Assembly (NCBI GenBank): GCA_030549775.1
Contig: CM060180.1
Span: forward strand, 33,701,090 to 33,765,089
Direction: 5' to 3'
DNA: 64,000 nucleotides
Source: Tamarix chinensis
Lineage: Eukaryota > Streptophyta > Magnoliopsida > Caryophyllales > Tamaricaceae
The notes beneath the pieces are model-generated. The model was not told where the DNA came from. It saw only the letters and a program-made list of their open reading frames with translations, and did no database searches. The position numbers and the translations under genes are program-made. Shown in pieces: positions 11,161 to 23,743 of the stretch (within the stretch, counting starts at the first letter, position 1; every line of letters starts with the position of its first letter).

Positions 11161-12352
11161 TTATTTATAAATGTATTCAAATACCAAGAGATGAGATATT
11201 TTATATAAGACTTCTAGTATCCCAAACTCAAGCCTCTCGTCATATATATACATTATATAGAAAAATAAGGTAAATTTGTTAGCATCTATTACCTTACCTA
11301 ATATATTTATTTTGTAATTAATAGAATAAAAGATAAATTTCTTAAAAGTGGTTCAATTTGATATCATGATGACCAATAAGGAAATAAGTATTAATATCAA
11401 TAATTTCTTAGATAATAACAAGATCAGTGAAATTAATTAAAAAGGTTTATAAAATGATAAGAAGAAGAAATTAACGAAGGAATTTAATGTAAGAAATTAA
11501 TAAATGTGACATTTGTCAAAAACAATTTTGATATTTTTCACAAATAATTAATAAATTAAATACATGACAAATCCATATGTAGGTAAATGGCTTGATTATA
11601 TTAAACAGATTTTCCATTAAAAAATTTACTAAAAGTATAATTAAAACCAACATTTAATAACATCAACTACGATGTGTATATATGATTAAGTCCTTAATTA
11701 TACTATTTTGGAAAATAAATTAAAACCTTGATATGTGTCCTATATTAGACAGACCAATTATTAAAAGCCAAATATTTTTATTTTTTAGTGTTTTAATTAT
11801 AGCCCTTGGGAGTTTATTAGCATTTCCTATAAATTTATATGATGACAATGATTAGAACCTATCAACCATTCGAAGCAACTAATGAAAAACATAGGGGTCA
11901 ATATGCTTACTTTTGCTTTATGTTATTAATAAATTTACATGCCTAATCCTAATTCTTCATGTTGTAACCTAATAAATGCTCAATGCAATGGATGATTCAA
12001 ATGATTTTTGAAAATTTTTGTGGATCTTAGAAAAATTACTAAAATTGATGATACAAAAGGTACGAAAAAAAATATCTCATTTCACTAAAGCGTAGTTTGT
12101 TGTTTTTATTACATAACCAACAAAAGTGTACATACTAACAAATAATATTTAACAATAGTACAAAACTAAAAAGAAGAAGAAAGTATCATCAACAAATTTA
12201 TGTAGAATCATATATCATGTTTATTAAATAAATAAATAAAAGGTTTTCATATAAAAGGAGATGTGTAACAAAGAATTGATCATTTTTTTTAAATGAGGAA
12301 GACAAAATCCAATAAAGCAAACTCTAAGTCGGGTTCAAACAAAAATGAGGAG
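11161..12352. other. AT-rich stretch, nothing recognised
   Basis: No ORF, RNA gene or element boundary can be supported here. It separates the Harbinger remnant from the LINE fragment. Confidence 0.5.
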
Positions 12353-12580
12353 TCAGACCTCTAATTTGGTTAAAAAAAACAAATGGATATTTATATCAAC
12401 TAGAGGCAAATCAAGATAATGCAATCCAAAATCCTTCGAATGCCACATATGGGCAAGACCATCTGTTATCATATTAGTTTCTTTATAGCTATGAAAAAGT
12501 TGGCATGAGTAAAACTCCTTGAGAAGGCCTTTGCATGCTGCCACCAAATTAGCATTGTGATGGAGAGGTGATGAGTTCAT
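12353..12580 (-). pseudogene. RNase H-like fragment of a plant LINE
   Basis: A 75-residue open frame contains ACKGLLKEFYSCQLFHSYKE followed by TNMITDGLAHM. This is the C-terminal half of the RNase H-like domain (RVT_3 type) found at the end of many plant non-LTR reverse transcriptase ORFs; the usual form is HVYREAN, a few residues, then ADxLA. No reverse transcriptase is seen next to it, so it is an isolated truncated fragment. A host RNase H-like gene fragment is a less likely alternative. Confidence 0.6.
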
Positions 12581-15066
12581 ATTTTGACATATTTTATACT
12601 TTTTTAATCTTTGTTTTTGATAATTTATTTGAGTGATATAAATGAATAATTATGATATTATGCTTTAGTAATAATAATATTACCTATTTTATTAGTTGAA
12701 CTAAAATGACATAAATTAAATAAATTTAGAGTATAAGATTATTTATTAATTTTTTATATTATTTTGATGGAAAAGTAAAAAAAAGGGAAAGAAAAGGAAA
12801 AAAAATTAATGTTAGACCTTTGGACCAATGACCCAAGGACCGAAGGCCTAAAGGCTTGGGAACAAAAGAAGAGGGTGGCACACAAGAGACCAACAACATA
12901 TATAGAGATGCAAGCATAGGGAAAAAAAGAAAAAAAAAGGGGTGAAGGAAGTAGAGTCTTGAGGATATGCAAGAAAAAAAACGTGAGCTATAGAGAGAGA
13001 AAAGGAGGGACAAACCGAAAAGAAAAAAAGAAGAGAGAGTCAGAAGGCTTTGCTCTAGCTCTGACAAGGCTGCATGGAAATAAAGAAAATATTAGAGACG
13101 TGCAGAGGACACAGAAATAAACAACAGAAGAGGAGGACTAGCCAGTGACGTGACATAGGAGAGAGAAAGAGAGAGAGGAATCTCGTACAGAGCTCCGCGT
13201 CGTTAGCCAAAAAGAAGAAAAAATTTGCTACACGAAAAAATTATTTTAGATAAAATTTAATAAATTTTCATCTGAATAAATTTTTGATCTTTCATCCATA
13301 ATTAATTTTGGATCTTTCTCTATTTTTAATTATATTTTTGATATATTTTTTGTGTAATTAATTAGATCATTATGACTAGCTGATTATTTATTACTGAAGA
13401 ATAGACTGAAACCCTAGATTATGGTTTAAGATATGATATTTTTTGTTTTATAATAGTATTCTTTGAATCTATTTTAATTTTATCATATATATATATGATT
13501 ATGTCAAGTATAATTTATATGGTGCATGCCTTGTTTTGGTTTCTTTATAGTAACAGTATGTAGAATTATTGGTCTGCTAAGTGGTCATATAAATATGCTA
13601 AAATTTATATGTAGAACTTACAGCTAGGTTCGATAATAATTTACCTAATAACTTTGTGATTCTAACCAAAGTATTAAAATGTTTAGATACGTACGGGTCA
13701 AAGGAGAGAAATACATATTGACATGCTTATTATACTAGTTTGGATACTTAGATTGATATTATCCCAAGAGTATTTAATGAATTAAATCTAATTAAATATA
13801 GGAGTCGCTTGTTACTATATTATTAGTATTTAATATGATTAATATTGACTCTTTGTCATATTAATTAATTTAAAGAAGTAATTTAAGGTGTATAGACCTG
13901 CTTTTGGCTTACAAGTTGATCAATCTCTTTCTCGTGATTATATATTGACTTAGAAATTATTATTATAGTTTGACCTAATCTAGTGGTTGGTTTCGATTTT
14001 CCTAGCATATTTATCATAATTACGGTTATCCATTATTTTTGTTATTTTATTTTCTTTATTCCCTTTATCAATTTTTCTATTTTAAAAACCCCATTATTGT
14101 TTGTCTTATTTATTTATTTATTTTGTGTGATTTATAATTTTTATTTTTATTATTTTTAAGCTATTTAAATAGAGGTGAGCCCTCTCAATCTCCGGTATCA
14201 AATGATACCCTTATTTACTAGTACTACAATTATCAACAAGAGGATTAAAATTAGGTACTAGCTATGGCCACACCAATAGGAGCATCTATGTCTCAAACCA
14301 AATACAAAGCAATCAAAGAATCAGCAGAGAGAAAAGACAAAAAATGGGTCTTTAATTTATAATAATACATAAAAATCCAATTTTTTGGCAGCCTATCTTT
14401 TCCTTGAAGTGAATTATACTTTTTCCTAGATTTTGCATTTTTCTTCATGATTGGCATATGAGCTTTTTTTTATTCATAAGAGGACACATGAACCCCACAA
14501 AAGTAAAATGGAGGGCATTGATTCAAGAGAAGAAAAAAAATAATCTAATAATAAAAGATTTTAGCTTCCATAGGTGGAGTGATTTTGACCTGACAAACAA
14601 AAAAAAAAAGAATATCCCTTCCACTCATAAAGCTATGAAAAGATGTCATGTATAAAGCTAATAAAAAAGGTGGGGATGGGGCTTCTTTTTGGAGAGAATA
14701 GTCTATGATTAAAGGAGGTGCAATTAACAATAGGAAGTTGTGATAATTCACATCTATTGGGAACCAAAATTTAAAAATTAAAATTATTCCTTATAGGAAG
14801 AATAAATACAAATGACTTTATGGAATATACTCAAAAAAAAGTTCAAGGAAGTTGATGTTAGCTATCCTCATAGAAAAAAATGGGGAGAATGGGAATTTAT
14901 GGTGTACCACAAACATTTTACAAAGAAATTTAATATCCTTACATCCTATGGATCAAAATAATGATGCATTATTAGGAATAACAATAGAGCATAGTATCAA
15001 TATAAATTTAAGGGAATCATTGGTCAGAATAAATGATTTTTTTAAGCTAGTAATTGAGGAGGTTGG
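12581..15066. other. Intergenic DNA with purine-rich tracts
   Basis: 12760-13200 is strongly purine-rich on the plus strand (long A/G runs, GA microsatellite near 13160-13180). It generates open frames on the minus strand that encode only Ser/Phe/Leu-rich sequence. 14264-14362 holds a small ORF beginning MATPIGASMSQTKYK in a good start context (GCTATGGCC), not recognised. Nothing else can be supported. Confidence 0.4.
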
Positions 15067-17895
15067 TGTAATATCCACATTTTATCTAACCCTAATTCTA
15101 GATATTTAATATTTTAACCTAACCCTGACTCTCGATGATTGATATTTTAAACTTAATCTAATTCCTTAATTCTAAATTTAAATATAATTCTAACTCTAAC
15201 CCTAAATTTTTTTTTATTTTTTTCTACTTTTTCTTCTTCTCCTTTCCGAAATTCTTCTTCTTTCTCTTCCTCTATGTGATTTCTTATTATTTGAAACAAA
15301 TCCCTTATGTCAAGCTTATAACCTCCACCCTACCTATCCTATATTCATCATCACCATCATCCACTCCCTCATTTCATTCTTGAGAAAATTTTCCCAAACC
15401 CCCAACCTCTATCCATGCCCCTATATGACTCACCCTTTTTGTTTATTCTTAACCTTATACAAGAACATCTTTATATATATCCCTTCATTCCCTCTTCTTA
15501 CCTCAATTAATTCCTTATAAAACTCTCCCTATACTCCATATACTTCCCTCAACTCATTTGTGTGTTGTTCCATTATCGTCTAGCATTTTCTTCCAGCAAA
15601 GCTTTGCATAATTTATACACCCCACTCAAATCACCCCTTGGTTGAGTCAACTTCTCATGCCACACCACCTTCATCCATGCCATTACCTTACATTACTCAA
15701 GCTTCCTTGTGTGATATTCTCACACAACAAACATTTTAGTTGCATCCATTCTTCACACATCCTTTCTCCTTCACAAACACCCCTAGGTGTGTGACATCCT
15801 AATGCCACCACCCCTAATTGCACCAAAACCTCATGCAACCAACCTTCTAGCAGCACCCAACACCCACACAGTGATATAGCAACACACTTGGTTGAACCAC
15901 ATTTCCATGCAACTAGTTCCATTCATGCCAAGTTCTGTTTACTTTAGTTTTACTCCATTATCCATCCTCTCTTGCATGACCTTTTCATGGCTATTTTTTC
16001 CTAAGTTTTAAATGTGTATTGATATTGATTTTTAGGTGATTTTTCAATGGTATAGGAGGAGGAGGAGTCTTAAAGATCAAAGGCATTTTTAGTAAGGATA
16101 TATGCTGTAATTAGAGCTTTTGTATGCAATTTGTAAATTGTATGAAAACTCATGCTTGGTAATTTTATATGGATAATTTTATTATTATGATATCGTTATA
16201 TGATATGTAGTCAGAAAAATGTGAATGCATGCTATTATGTATATTGTTGGCTAAGTTTGGTTTTTTAAGTCCAGCAAGTTGGTATGAATCACTATCTAAA
16301 GTGGGCTATGATGTTTGAATATTATTTATATGTTTGGTTAAGTATTTTCATAAGTATATATGTTGGAGGTTGAAAACAAATCATGATGGGGACTCACAGG
16401 GTTTTGTGTAAATATGGCCATTTTAGCTATCTTAAGGGTATTTTGGATCAATATGGTTAAAAGTAGAATATTTAGTACTTTAACATGTTAATAGGCTCAA
16501 AGTATTATAAATATATTGTGGGGAATACTTGGAGTAGTTATAAGTGGCCTAAGTCCCAAAAATGAGAAAACAACTTAAATTGGGAAAAGTAATTCTAGAC
16601 GTAGGGTCATTATTGCATATGTAAAATGTTAGAGTTAGACCTCCATTTTTGGATATAATGTTAATGATTATATTTTAGGATTTTTTACTAAATTTGGTAG
16701 TTATATAAGTCATGTGGAAAAAGTTATGCCTAACTTCTAAAATTAAGATTTTGTAGGGAATTGGGAATAATAACTATGTAGGTAGGGTTGCTATCGCATT
16801 TGTAAGACGTTGTAAATAGACCTTAATTTTTGGATATCTTATCAATAATAATATTTTAGGAATGTGGAATAAATTTGATGAGTAAGTGAGTATTATGGAA
16901 GGAGTTATGCTTAACTTATGAAATTAAGATTTCTTAGGGGAATAGTGCATTTTTCATTGCGTAATATTCCAAACATCATGTGGTTGTGTCTTGTGTATCT
17001 TGTATATTTATGTTGAGTCTGAATTATGTACCATTCATGCTTATATTTATGTATACATGTTGACATCAAGATAAATAATAACATAATAAGGCATTAATAA
17101 TTTAAATTGATAGATGACTTGAGTCAAAATCGATGTGTTATGTCCATTCTACCAGACGATAATAGTGGTCACGTGCACTTTTCCTTGAGAGGTGCATCAG
17201 TCCATTCTACCAATTTAAAAATAGTGGACAGAAGCATGTAGTCCTAGGAGGTGTTAGGCCCCTTCCACCGAATAAAGAATGGCAGAGTCTTGAACTGAGT
17301 ATAAATAAGAAATGGATTGTGGCTATACCTAATAATGGAACTTTGATTAAGTTCACATATTATATTGCATTGTATCATGTTTAATCAATATGTATGCTTA
17401 TTCTTCTATGTGACCTTTACTCAATACATAGTGTATTGATCATCTTTCTCATAGGTGTTGCTTATTCCCCTAAACAGATGGCACAAATGATTTTTAGCAT
17501 GTCGATGATGTCCCCTTGGGTGACTTTACTGCTTATGGCACTTTTTGGGGGTGGAGTGATTGTATTATCTTTGAGGTTGGATGTATAGTCATGTTATCTA
17601 ATTATTAGTTTTTTTGTCCAGGTACCTTTTTGGAATTTTATTTCCATTAGATCCCTTTTGATGCATTTTGATATTGTAATCGGAGTTAATCTCCAAAATC
17701 TTATCTAAGTTTATGAAAGTTTCTCTCATTCATTGTTTATCATGTGTTAAGTTCTAATTATTTTGCCTTATATTCGATATAAGAATGGTATTGTAAGAAA
17801 GATTTATGTTAAGTAAGATAGTAATACCCAAATATATTTTTAGTACACTTCCACTAAAGTAAAAAAAAATCAATGGTAAATTATGGGGTGTTACA
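15067..17895 (-). mobile_element. Long TGTAACACC-family element, reverse copy
   Basis: The right edge reads GGGGTGTTACA and the left edge TGTAATATCC, the family's terminal motifs in reverse orientation. As in the other reverse copies, a pyrimidine-rich block (about 15230-15950) lies near the left end. Phrases such as AATAGTGGTCACGTGC and AATAGTGGACAGAAGC (17160-17240) correspond to the repeated CCACTATTAT units of the forward copies. No gag-pol is present. The 5-bp flanks do not match, so a clean target duplication is not seen. Interpreted as an old solo LTR. Confidence 0.55.
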
Positions 17896-18221
17896 ACTAA
17901 GGTGGCATGCAAGGTAAATGCTAAAGATTTCCTATCCATCCTTTAGGAAAGTGTAGTGGAGCAATATTTGGTGGTTGTGATTTAGTTTTAGGCAAGGAAA
18001 TAATTTGAATGGATTTCATTAAGAAGGGAATTTTGAGAGCTAATTTAGTGGGAGGATTTGATTTGAGATTTTGTGGGGTAATAATTATGGGAAAAATATC
18101 TCTAGGATTTGTAGGATGAAAGGAAGAATACTTACATGACATAGCAGATGTAAGATCCATGGCATAATCTGTAGGTTACCGAGAATAATGGGTTCATCAC
18201 TAGCGTCTAACTCAAGTTCAT

Positions 18222-18412
18222 TAAAGCTACATTTGGTTATAATTTCTTTTAAATAAAATTAAAATACTTTTTTTAAATAAAGAAAAATTAAATTATTAAT
18301 CTTCAACAATTTTATTTCTTAATCATTTTTTATTCATTTTCTCAAGTGAAACAAATAAAAAATCCTCTTTATTTTTCTTTGAAACTTTACAATGACCAAA
18401 TGGATCCTAAGG
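18222..18412. mobile_element. Possible MITE with TAA flanks
   Basis: The left edge reads AGCTACATTTGGTTATAATT and the reverse complement of the right edge reads GGATCCATTTGGTCATTGTA. The sequence TAA flanks each side. The interior is AT-rich and non-coding. It sits in or next to the LINE ORF1 remnant. The inverted repeats are imperfect, so the call is tentative. Confidence 0.4.
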
Positions 18413-18429
18413 AGATAAAATCTATTTCC

Positions 18430-19703
18430 AAAACTAGAGCCAAGGGTTTGGCATGTAACAACTTAATCTGGTGTTGCTTGGATCGCATGCTACTAGGGCT
18501 AGGGTTCTAAGGCTTATGGATGAGCCTGTGTTTTTTGTTGTGGGATAGCATACATGACCCATAAGGTGAAGCATTGCCATATGGTTGCAGAAGTAATAAT
18601 GGAGCAATGAGGTGAGAGGTAAGGTTCTCGGAGGCCTCCACCACAATAGTTTCTGCATTGGTGGAGTTCATTGACACGTGTGGGTTATTTGAGCAAATTT
18701 CATTATAGTGATTAAAGTTTCCACAAAAGAAACAAAGGGAGTGTATACCCTCATACTCAATATTGTAAAGATATGTTCCAAAGTAAAATTTTGGGAGATG
18801 TGGGTTATTGAGATCCATCTCAACTAAATTTTTGGTAAAATTACCTCATGAAACACTTGTAGTTTGCTCATCAATCTTGATAAATTTACGAACCATTTTT
18901 TATTTAACAAAGCTTACCCGCATTCTTCTTAAATTCAAATAGAAGTCTATTGTAGTGGTGATGTGTAACACCCCAAGTCAATATGACGTGAGGGCTACCT
19001 TGGGGCACTTTCAGATTGATTGGTTGGCCCCACAGATCAATACGAGTCCTTTCAACTCACTTTGTCCTTACTCATGTACTTTCTGATAACTTTTTAGAAA
19101 ATTTTGAAACTTCTGGGAGGGTCACCCATCTTAAAAATTGCTCTACGACCATCACGCTTAATGGAGTTCTTAAGAGGGATTCACCAAAAGGATGGTACAC
19201 CATGTTGATATAAGTAGCCAAATCAATCCTTATAACACTCTGATTAACTTGGGGTATTGCATGATGGAAGCTTATGATACTCATAAATTAGGAGTACATG
19301 GCTGAACAATTAGGTGATGCTAGTAGCTCATCTATGTCCCTTTCATAAGGATGATGTTATAACTTGGGTGTTTTGTAATTTGAGAAGGAAATATCCTAAG
19401 GCAAGATTAGTAATTGTAGATGATTTAGTTAAAGACTAGAGGTTGATCTTTAACTTTATTCCATAGGTTGTCATAACTAATGATTCCATCTATAAGGTTA
19501 ATAATGATACATTTTTGAAAAGTCTTTTGAATCTTCTTCTTCTCTTGAGTAGAAAGGCAAACTTGCAACCAAGGAAACTTTGGTAAGGACCAATAATCTT
19601 TGTAACCTTCAAATGAGACTTTGCCTATATCAATCAGTCCTTCTTTGTCAGATTCAGATAATGTTAATCCATTAGAGTACCATTGAAAGAATATGCAGAC
19701 CAA
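18430..19703 (-). pseudogene. LINE ORF1 (gag-like, DUF4283 plus zinc knuckle), split by a Cassandra LTR
   Basis: Reading leftwards from 19703, TQEKKKIQKTFQKCIIINLI then ISYDNLWNKVKDQ resembles the DUF4283 N-terminal domain of plant L1-type ORF1. LGYFLLKLQN follows near 19390. After the Cassandra solo LTR (18964-19261), the frame resumes with MVRKFIKIDEQTTSVS, NLVEMDLNNPHLPKFYF and IEYEGIHSLCFFCGNF. The zinc knuckle CX2CX4HX4C occupies 18693-18734. In intact LINEs this protein packages the RNA. Several stops interrupt the frame, and no endonuclease or reverse transcriptase is seen nearby. The continuous logic on both sides of the LTR shows that the LTR inserted into an existing LINE. Confidence 0.7.
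18964..19261 (-). mobile_element. Cassandra TRIM solo LTR
   Basis: 298 bp with TG...CA ends on the minus strand, flanked by the perfect 5-bp duplication TGATG (18959-18963 and 19262-19266). On the minus strand it contains a 5S rRNA-like segment (plus coordinates about 19109-19177) with AAGAACTCC, ATTAAGCGTGATGG and AAGATGGGTGACC, matching the 3' half of plant 5S rRNA, where the internal Pol III promoter lies. 5S-bearing LTRs define the Cassandra family. It aligns along its length with both LTRs of the complete copy at 42620-43373. The single LTR with an intact duplication implies LTR-LTR recombination after insertion. Confidence 0.88.
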
Positions 19704-20376
19704 GGTAAATCATCAATAGTAAAAGGGAAGGAAAAGGATATAAACATAAATCATGGTGATGTAGTGCAAAAAAAAAGAGAAATTCTTACAAGAGTTCAAC
19801 TTATGGCGAGCATACTCACTAATGCATCATAATATCCATACATTTTATATGAGAATTTTCACCATGTGCCCATTTGTCGTGAAAAGAAAAATCCATTGGA
19901 AAAGGAAAATTGTGATATTTGGGTATTTTGGTAGACTAATAGGAATCGAGTGAGAATGATGACATGGTGAAAGAAGAGATGAGGGTGTTGAAGCAACAAA
20001 CATAAGAGTGTAGATAGTGGGGAACTATTATATGATAAGAGAACAATTTGTAGCCTAACTATTTTTATATACCCCTTCCATATTGGCATATGAGATATGT
20101 TAGAGTTATGACCTCTTATGATATTCATTTCATTGCTTAGTCCATCACCAAAAAACATTTATTCAACTATGATAATATAATCCATATGATTGTTAATAAT
20201 TAATCTAATGGTTCATTTTACAAATAAAACCATTTTGAAATTATGTTACCAACTATCAGTGATTGCCTCTTTTTTTCTTCTAAAATCGAGAAATTGATCA
20301 CTTAATTCTGTTTTGGTATTTAAAGGATTTTTTGATTTGAAACTTACCATCAAATTTAATGGCTTACTATATTGTA
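19704..20376. other. Non-coding stretch beside the LINE
   Basis: May include the 5' leader of the LINE, since ORF1 runs leftwards from 19703. Open frames here match nothing I recognise. Confidence 0.35.
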
Positions 20377-20621
20377 CTCCATTTGTTTTATAAAGAATGT
20401 TTTCTATAGGTAGAAGTTTTTGTTTAAAAAATACAACTCTTTTAGATTAGTTAATGCTTATTTTTTATTTTTACCTTTACTTTTTTCTTTCTTCTTTCAT
20501 GCATTAATTGTTATGTTAGTTTTCAATTAAGGGTGTGATTGTAATTTTATGATTATATTTTTTATCTTCTAAAATAATGTGTAAATTGATAAAAAGAACT
20601 TTCTTTATAAAATAAAGGGAG
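20377..20621. mobile_element. Stowaway-like (Tc1/mariner) MITE
   Basis: 245 bp with inverted ends: left CTCCATTTGTTTTATAAAG; reverse complement of right CTCCCTTTATTTTATAAAG. The dinucleotide TA flanks both sides (20375-20376 and 20622-20623). Size, CTCC start and TA target are typical of Stowaway. The interior is AT-rich and non-coding. Confidence 0.8.
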
Positions 20622-20829
20622 TAAATAATTATTTTTACATAATCAATACATTAATGAGGATCAATCATTAGTTAAAAATTAGTATGAAAGATTTAATTTT
20701 CTTAATATTTTTCTTTTTTTAAATATAGTTTAAAGCAAATAAGGGGAAGACACTTAACATCATTTGTCATTAAGATTGATTCTGAAATATTTAATAAGTC
20801 ACACAATAAGTTTTTCCCCTTTATTTTCA

Positions 20830-23021
20830 TAAGTTATGGATGGTGTTTTTGAAGGCTATTATCAAACCATAAGTAGACACAAATTCTACTACCAAACCAC
20901 ATGGAGGCACAAATGCTAACTAAAATACCCTTAGGGCTTACAATAATAATATTCATGCTAAAATATGTATTTATAAAATATTAAATCACATACCTCCATA
21001 CTTAAAAATAATTAAGATATATTAGACATTCTTATCGAACTAAATATCACAATATGCTTAAATGACCAAATTGCCCTTAGGGTACACAATAATAAAAATT
21101 ATATAGCAAATTATGCTTAGGTAAGCTCAACCTATTATATTGGACTTACAGGACATGAAAATTTTATTTATGGCATTTAAGCCAATTTCACTTACTTTTT
21201 TACACATAATAATTTATACAAACCATCATGTTCTATTTTACGAAATTTTATGCTAACACTTTTAGGTAAATAATTACAACATAATGAACATACTTAATAA
21301 AATTTGTATATCAAAATCTTCATGTGTTATCTTATAATATCCAAACATTTTATTGGATTATAAGGATTACTTGATTTTTGGTAAAAGCATACAATTTTGG
21401 CAACCTACTAAAATTATTAGGCTTTTAACCATAATAATATTTAACTAATAAAATAATAATTTTTTTATTAAAATATTTATTAAATGGAAAGTTACCCAAA
21501 TTCCTCTAATGTTAAAAAGGGGGTAAAATTGATGAAATCCTCACATTACTCATATAGCATGAGTTTGGGGCAAATACATAAGGCTGCAATAAGGGAAAGA
21601 GAGTGAGGATGGTTTAGCTAGAGGAGTTGGCGGCAATGAGGGAAGTAGGTGGCGATGAGTGCAGCTGGGGTAAAGGTGGTTGGTGCTGGCTCGAAGTGGT
21701 GATGGGTTGCAGGGACTGGCGATGTAGAGGGAAGGCCAAGGTAGGTGGTGTTGAAGGTAGCAACTAAGGCTAGGGAAAGTTGAGGAGGGAGGTGTTGCGA
21801 GGTCGATGGTGATTGGAACTGGGATGAGGGTAGGCTCTAATGGGGGTGGTGGTGCTGGCGAGGTAGGCTACATCAATAATGAGGCAGCGACATAAATTGT
21901 TATAGCTCAAAGGAGGGGGTGGTGGTGTTGGATGGTGCTACGAAGGAGGAACCAACTGGCCCGATGGGTGGTGCAAGGATAAGAGGTGGTTGGACTTCAG
22001 TGGTGGTTGTTTCCTTGATGCAAAAAGAGGGCAAACGAGGATAAGCTGATGTGTGGGTTGCATGGAATGTAGATGCAAAAGAAGGGTATGAACGTGCGAA
22101 AAGCACATGATTGTGCGTGGGTGGCGCACGGTTGTGCAATGCCTACCTACATAGGGAACAACCAAGGGATGGAGAAGGAGGAAGGAAAGGAGAAGGAAGG
22201 AATACGAAAGGCTTCTGGCTATGTTCGAATGTAGCTAGAAGATGATGTGGGTAATTCATGGTAAATAAGGGGTGATTGGTGAGAAAAGGAGTTGGGCGAG
22301 TAGATAGAATGAAAGGGAGGATAGGTTGGGTTACATTTGGTCGGAGGAAGGCTGTAGAGGATTGACAGGGGAGTTGATTGTGGAATGCATGGTTTGTGGC
22401 ATAGGGTTGGTTAAGGTCGGTAGAGGTGTGCTGGGTGTAGAAAGGGAAAGGGAGAAACATGTGTGAGGGAGCAGGGGATTGGTTTCGCTTGATGGAGAAA
22501 GAAGGAGCTAAAGGGGTGCAAGGATGTGTTGTGACATGCAAAGGGGGCGTGTTTGGTGCGTAGGTTGATCGAGGGAGAAGGAGAAGAAAAGAAAAAAAAG
22601 GTTGGGTTGGAATAGGGTGAAGGCTAAAGAAAGAAAAAGAAAAGAAAGGAAGAGGTAGGCTGAGGTGTAGATCGATGAGGAGAGAAAAAGAGGAAAGAAA
22701 AGGAAAAAATAAGGAAGAGGGAAAAAAATAGAAAAAAAGGAAAAATAAATTAAATTTAAGGTTAGATTGAGGATTATGATAAAATTAATTTATTTGAATT
22801 TAAGGTATTCAATTAGAAAAAATAACTCAGAAACAATTATCGATTTAGGTTTAGGGAATATTTAAATAAAAGAATAAAATAATTTAGATAAATTTATTTA
22901 AAAATTTATCTGGATTTGAGGGTTAAGGGTTAATAAAATAATTAAGCTAAGATTTAAGGATTATATTTCGAATAAAAGAAAAACGTTCAAAATTAAGGTT
23001 ATAAATTTTTGGGGTATTACA
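20830..23021 (+). mobile_element. Long TGTAACACC-family element, forward, 5' truncated
   Basis: The right edge GGGGTATTACA ends at 23021. The segment near 20920-20980 (CTAAAATACCCTTAGGGCTT) matches the equivalent part of the copy at 30302-34634 near 32500. A purine-rich block (about 21590-22740) follows in the same relative position, then an AT-rich 3' tail. The 5' half with the TGTAACACC end is missing. The long minus-strand frames inside (21900-22541) are Pro/His/Ser-rich by-products of the purine strand bias and are not genes. Confidence 0.6.
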
Positions 23022-23319
23022 ACAGTATTAGAGACGTCTTAATGATATCGCTATAAAATAATATTAGTGACAATAACTTGTAGCTACTTTTATTTTTCGG
23101 GACAAGGAAATGGGAACTAGTATGACATCGCTAAAGATTATTGTTGCCAATTTACTAGTAGTAAAATATGATCCAAAATTTTTAGTTGCAATATTTGTCA
23201 GAATATAACATTAGGGATGACTTTGTTGTTGCCTAAAACCCCTTCATGAATAACATTTTTGGTGAAAATTTTGGCAGAAATTTCAGCACTGTGGAAAAAA
23301 ACTCAATAAATGTTGTTAA

Positions 23320-23345
23320 ATTAGCAACGACATGTCGTTGCTAAT
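23320..23345. repeat. Perfect 26-bp palindrome
   Basis: The half-site ATTAGCAACGACA is followed immediately by its exact reverse complement. Related imperfect copies lie 1.3-1.4 kb to the right in the same CACTA remnant. Likely a subterminal transposase-binding motif. Confidence 0.8.
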
Positions 23346-23706
23346 GGCTCACATACCTTGCACATATATTTTTTCCGTACGCTATAGGTTTTTGCTAAAG
23401 GGGGTATTAGTAACAACAAAAATTCGTCCCTAGTGTTTTATTAAAACCCTAGAATGACCGCCACTTCATGCCCATCCATTTCCTTCTCTTCTCCTCTTTG
23501 GTTTCTCTCTTTATTAGTATGAAGAATAGATAGGATTTTTGTTGATTTGTTGGTTTTGTGGTTGTTTATTGGTTTTATCTCATATATTATGCTTATTGGT
23601 TGATAATTGATGGAGATTTTTTTTTTCTGGTTTCATTCCATAGCCACCACCTCTACCGCCTTACATCAATAGCTCATCCATAGCTCAATTTAGTTTTATT
23701 TTTTTT

Positions 23707-23712
23707 ACCATC

Positions 23713-23742
<30 letters not shown>
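23707..23742. repeat. (TTA)n microsatellite
   Basis: About ten tandem TTA/ATT units within the CACTA remnant. Confidence 0.9.

Positions 23743-23743
<1 letters not shown>

Noticed and set aside
15062..17900. Target duplication for the reverse element at 15067-17895
   Set aside because: GTTGG and ACTAA do not match; not claimed.
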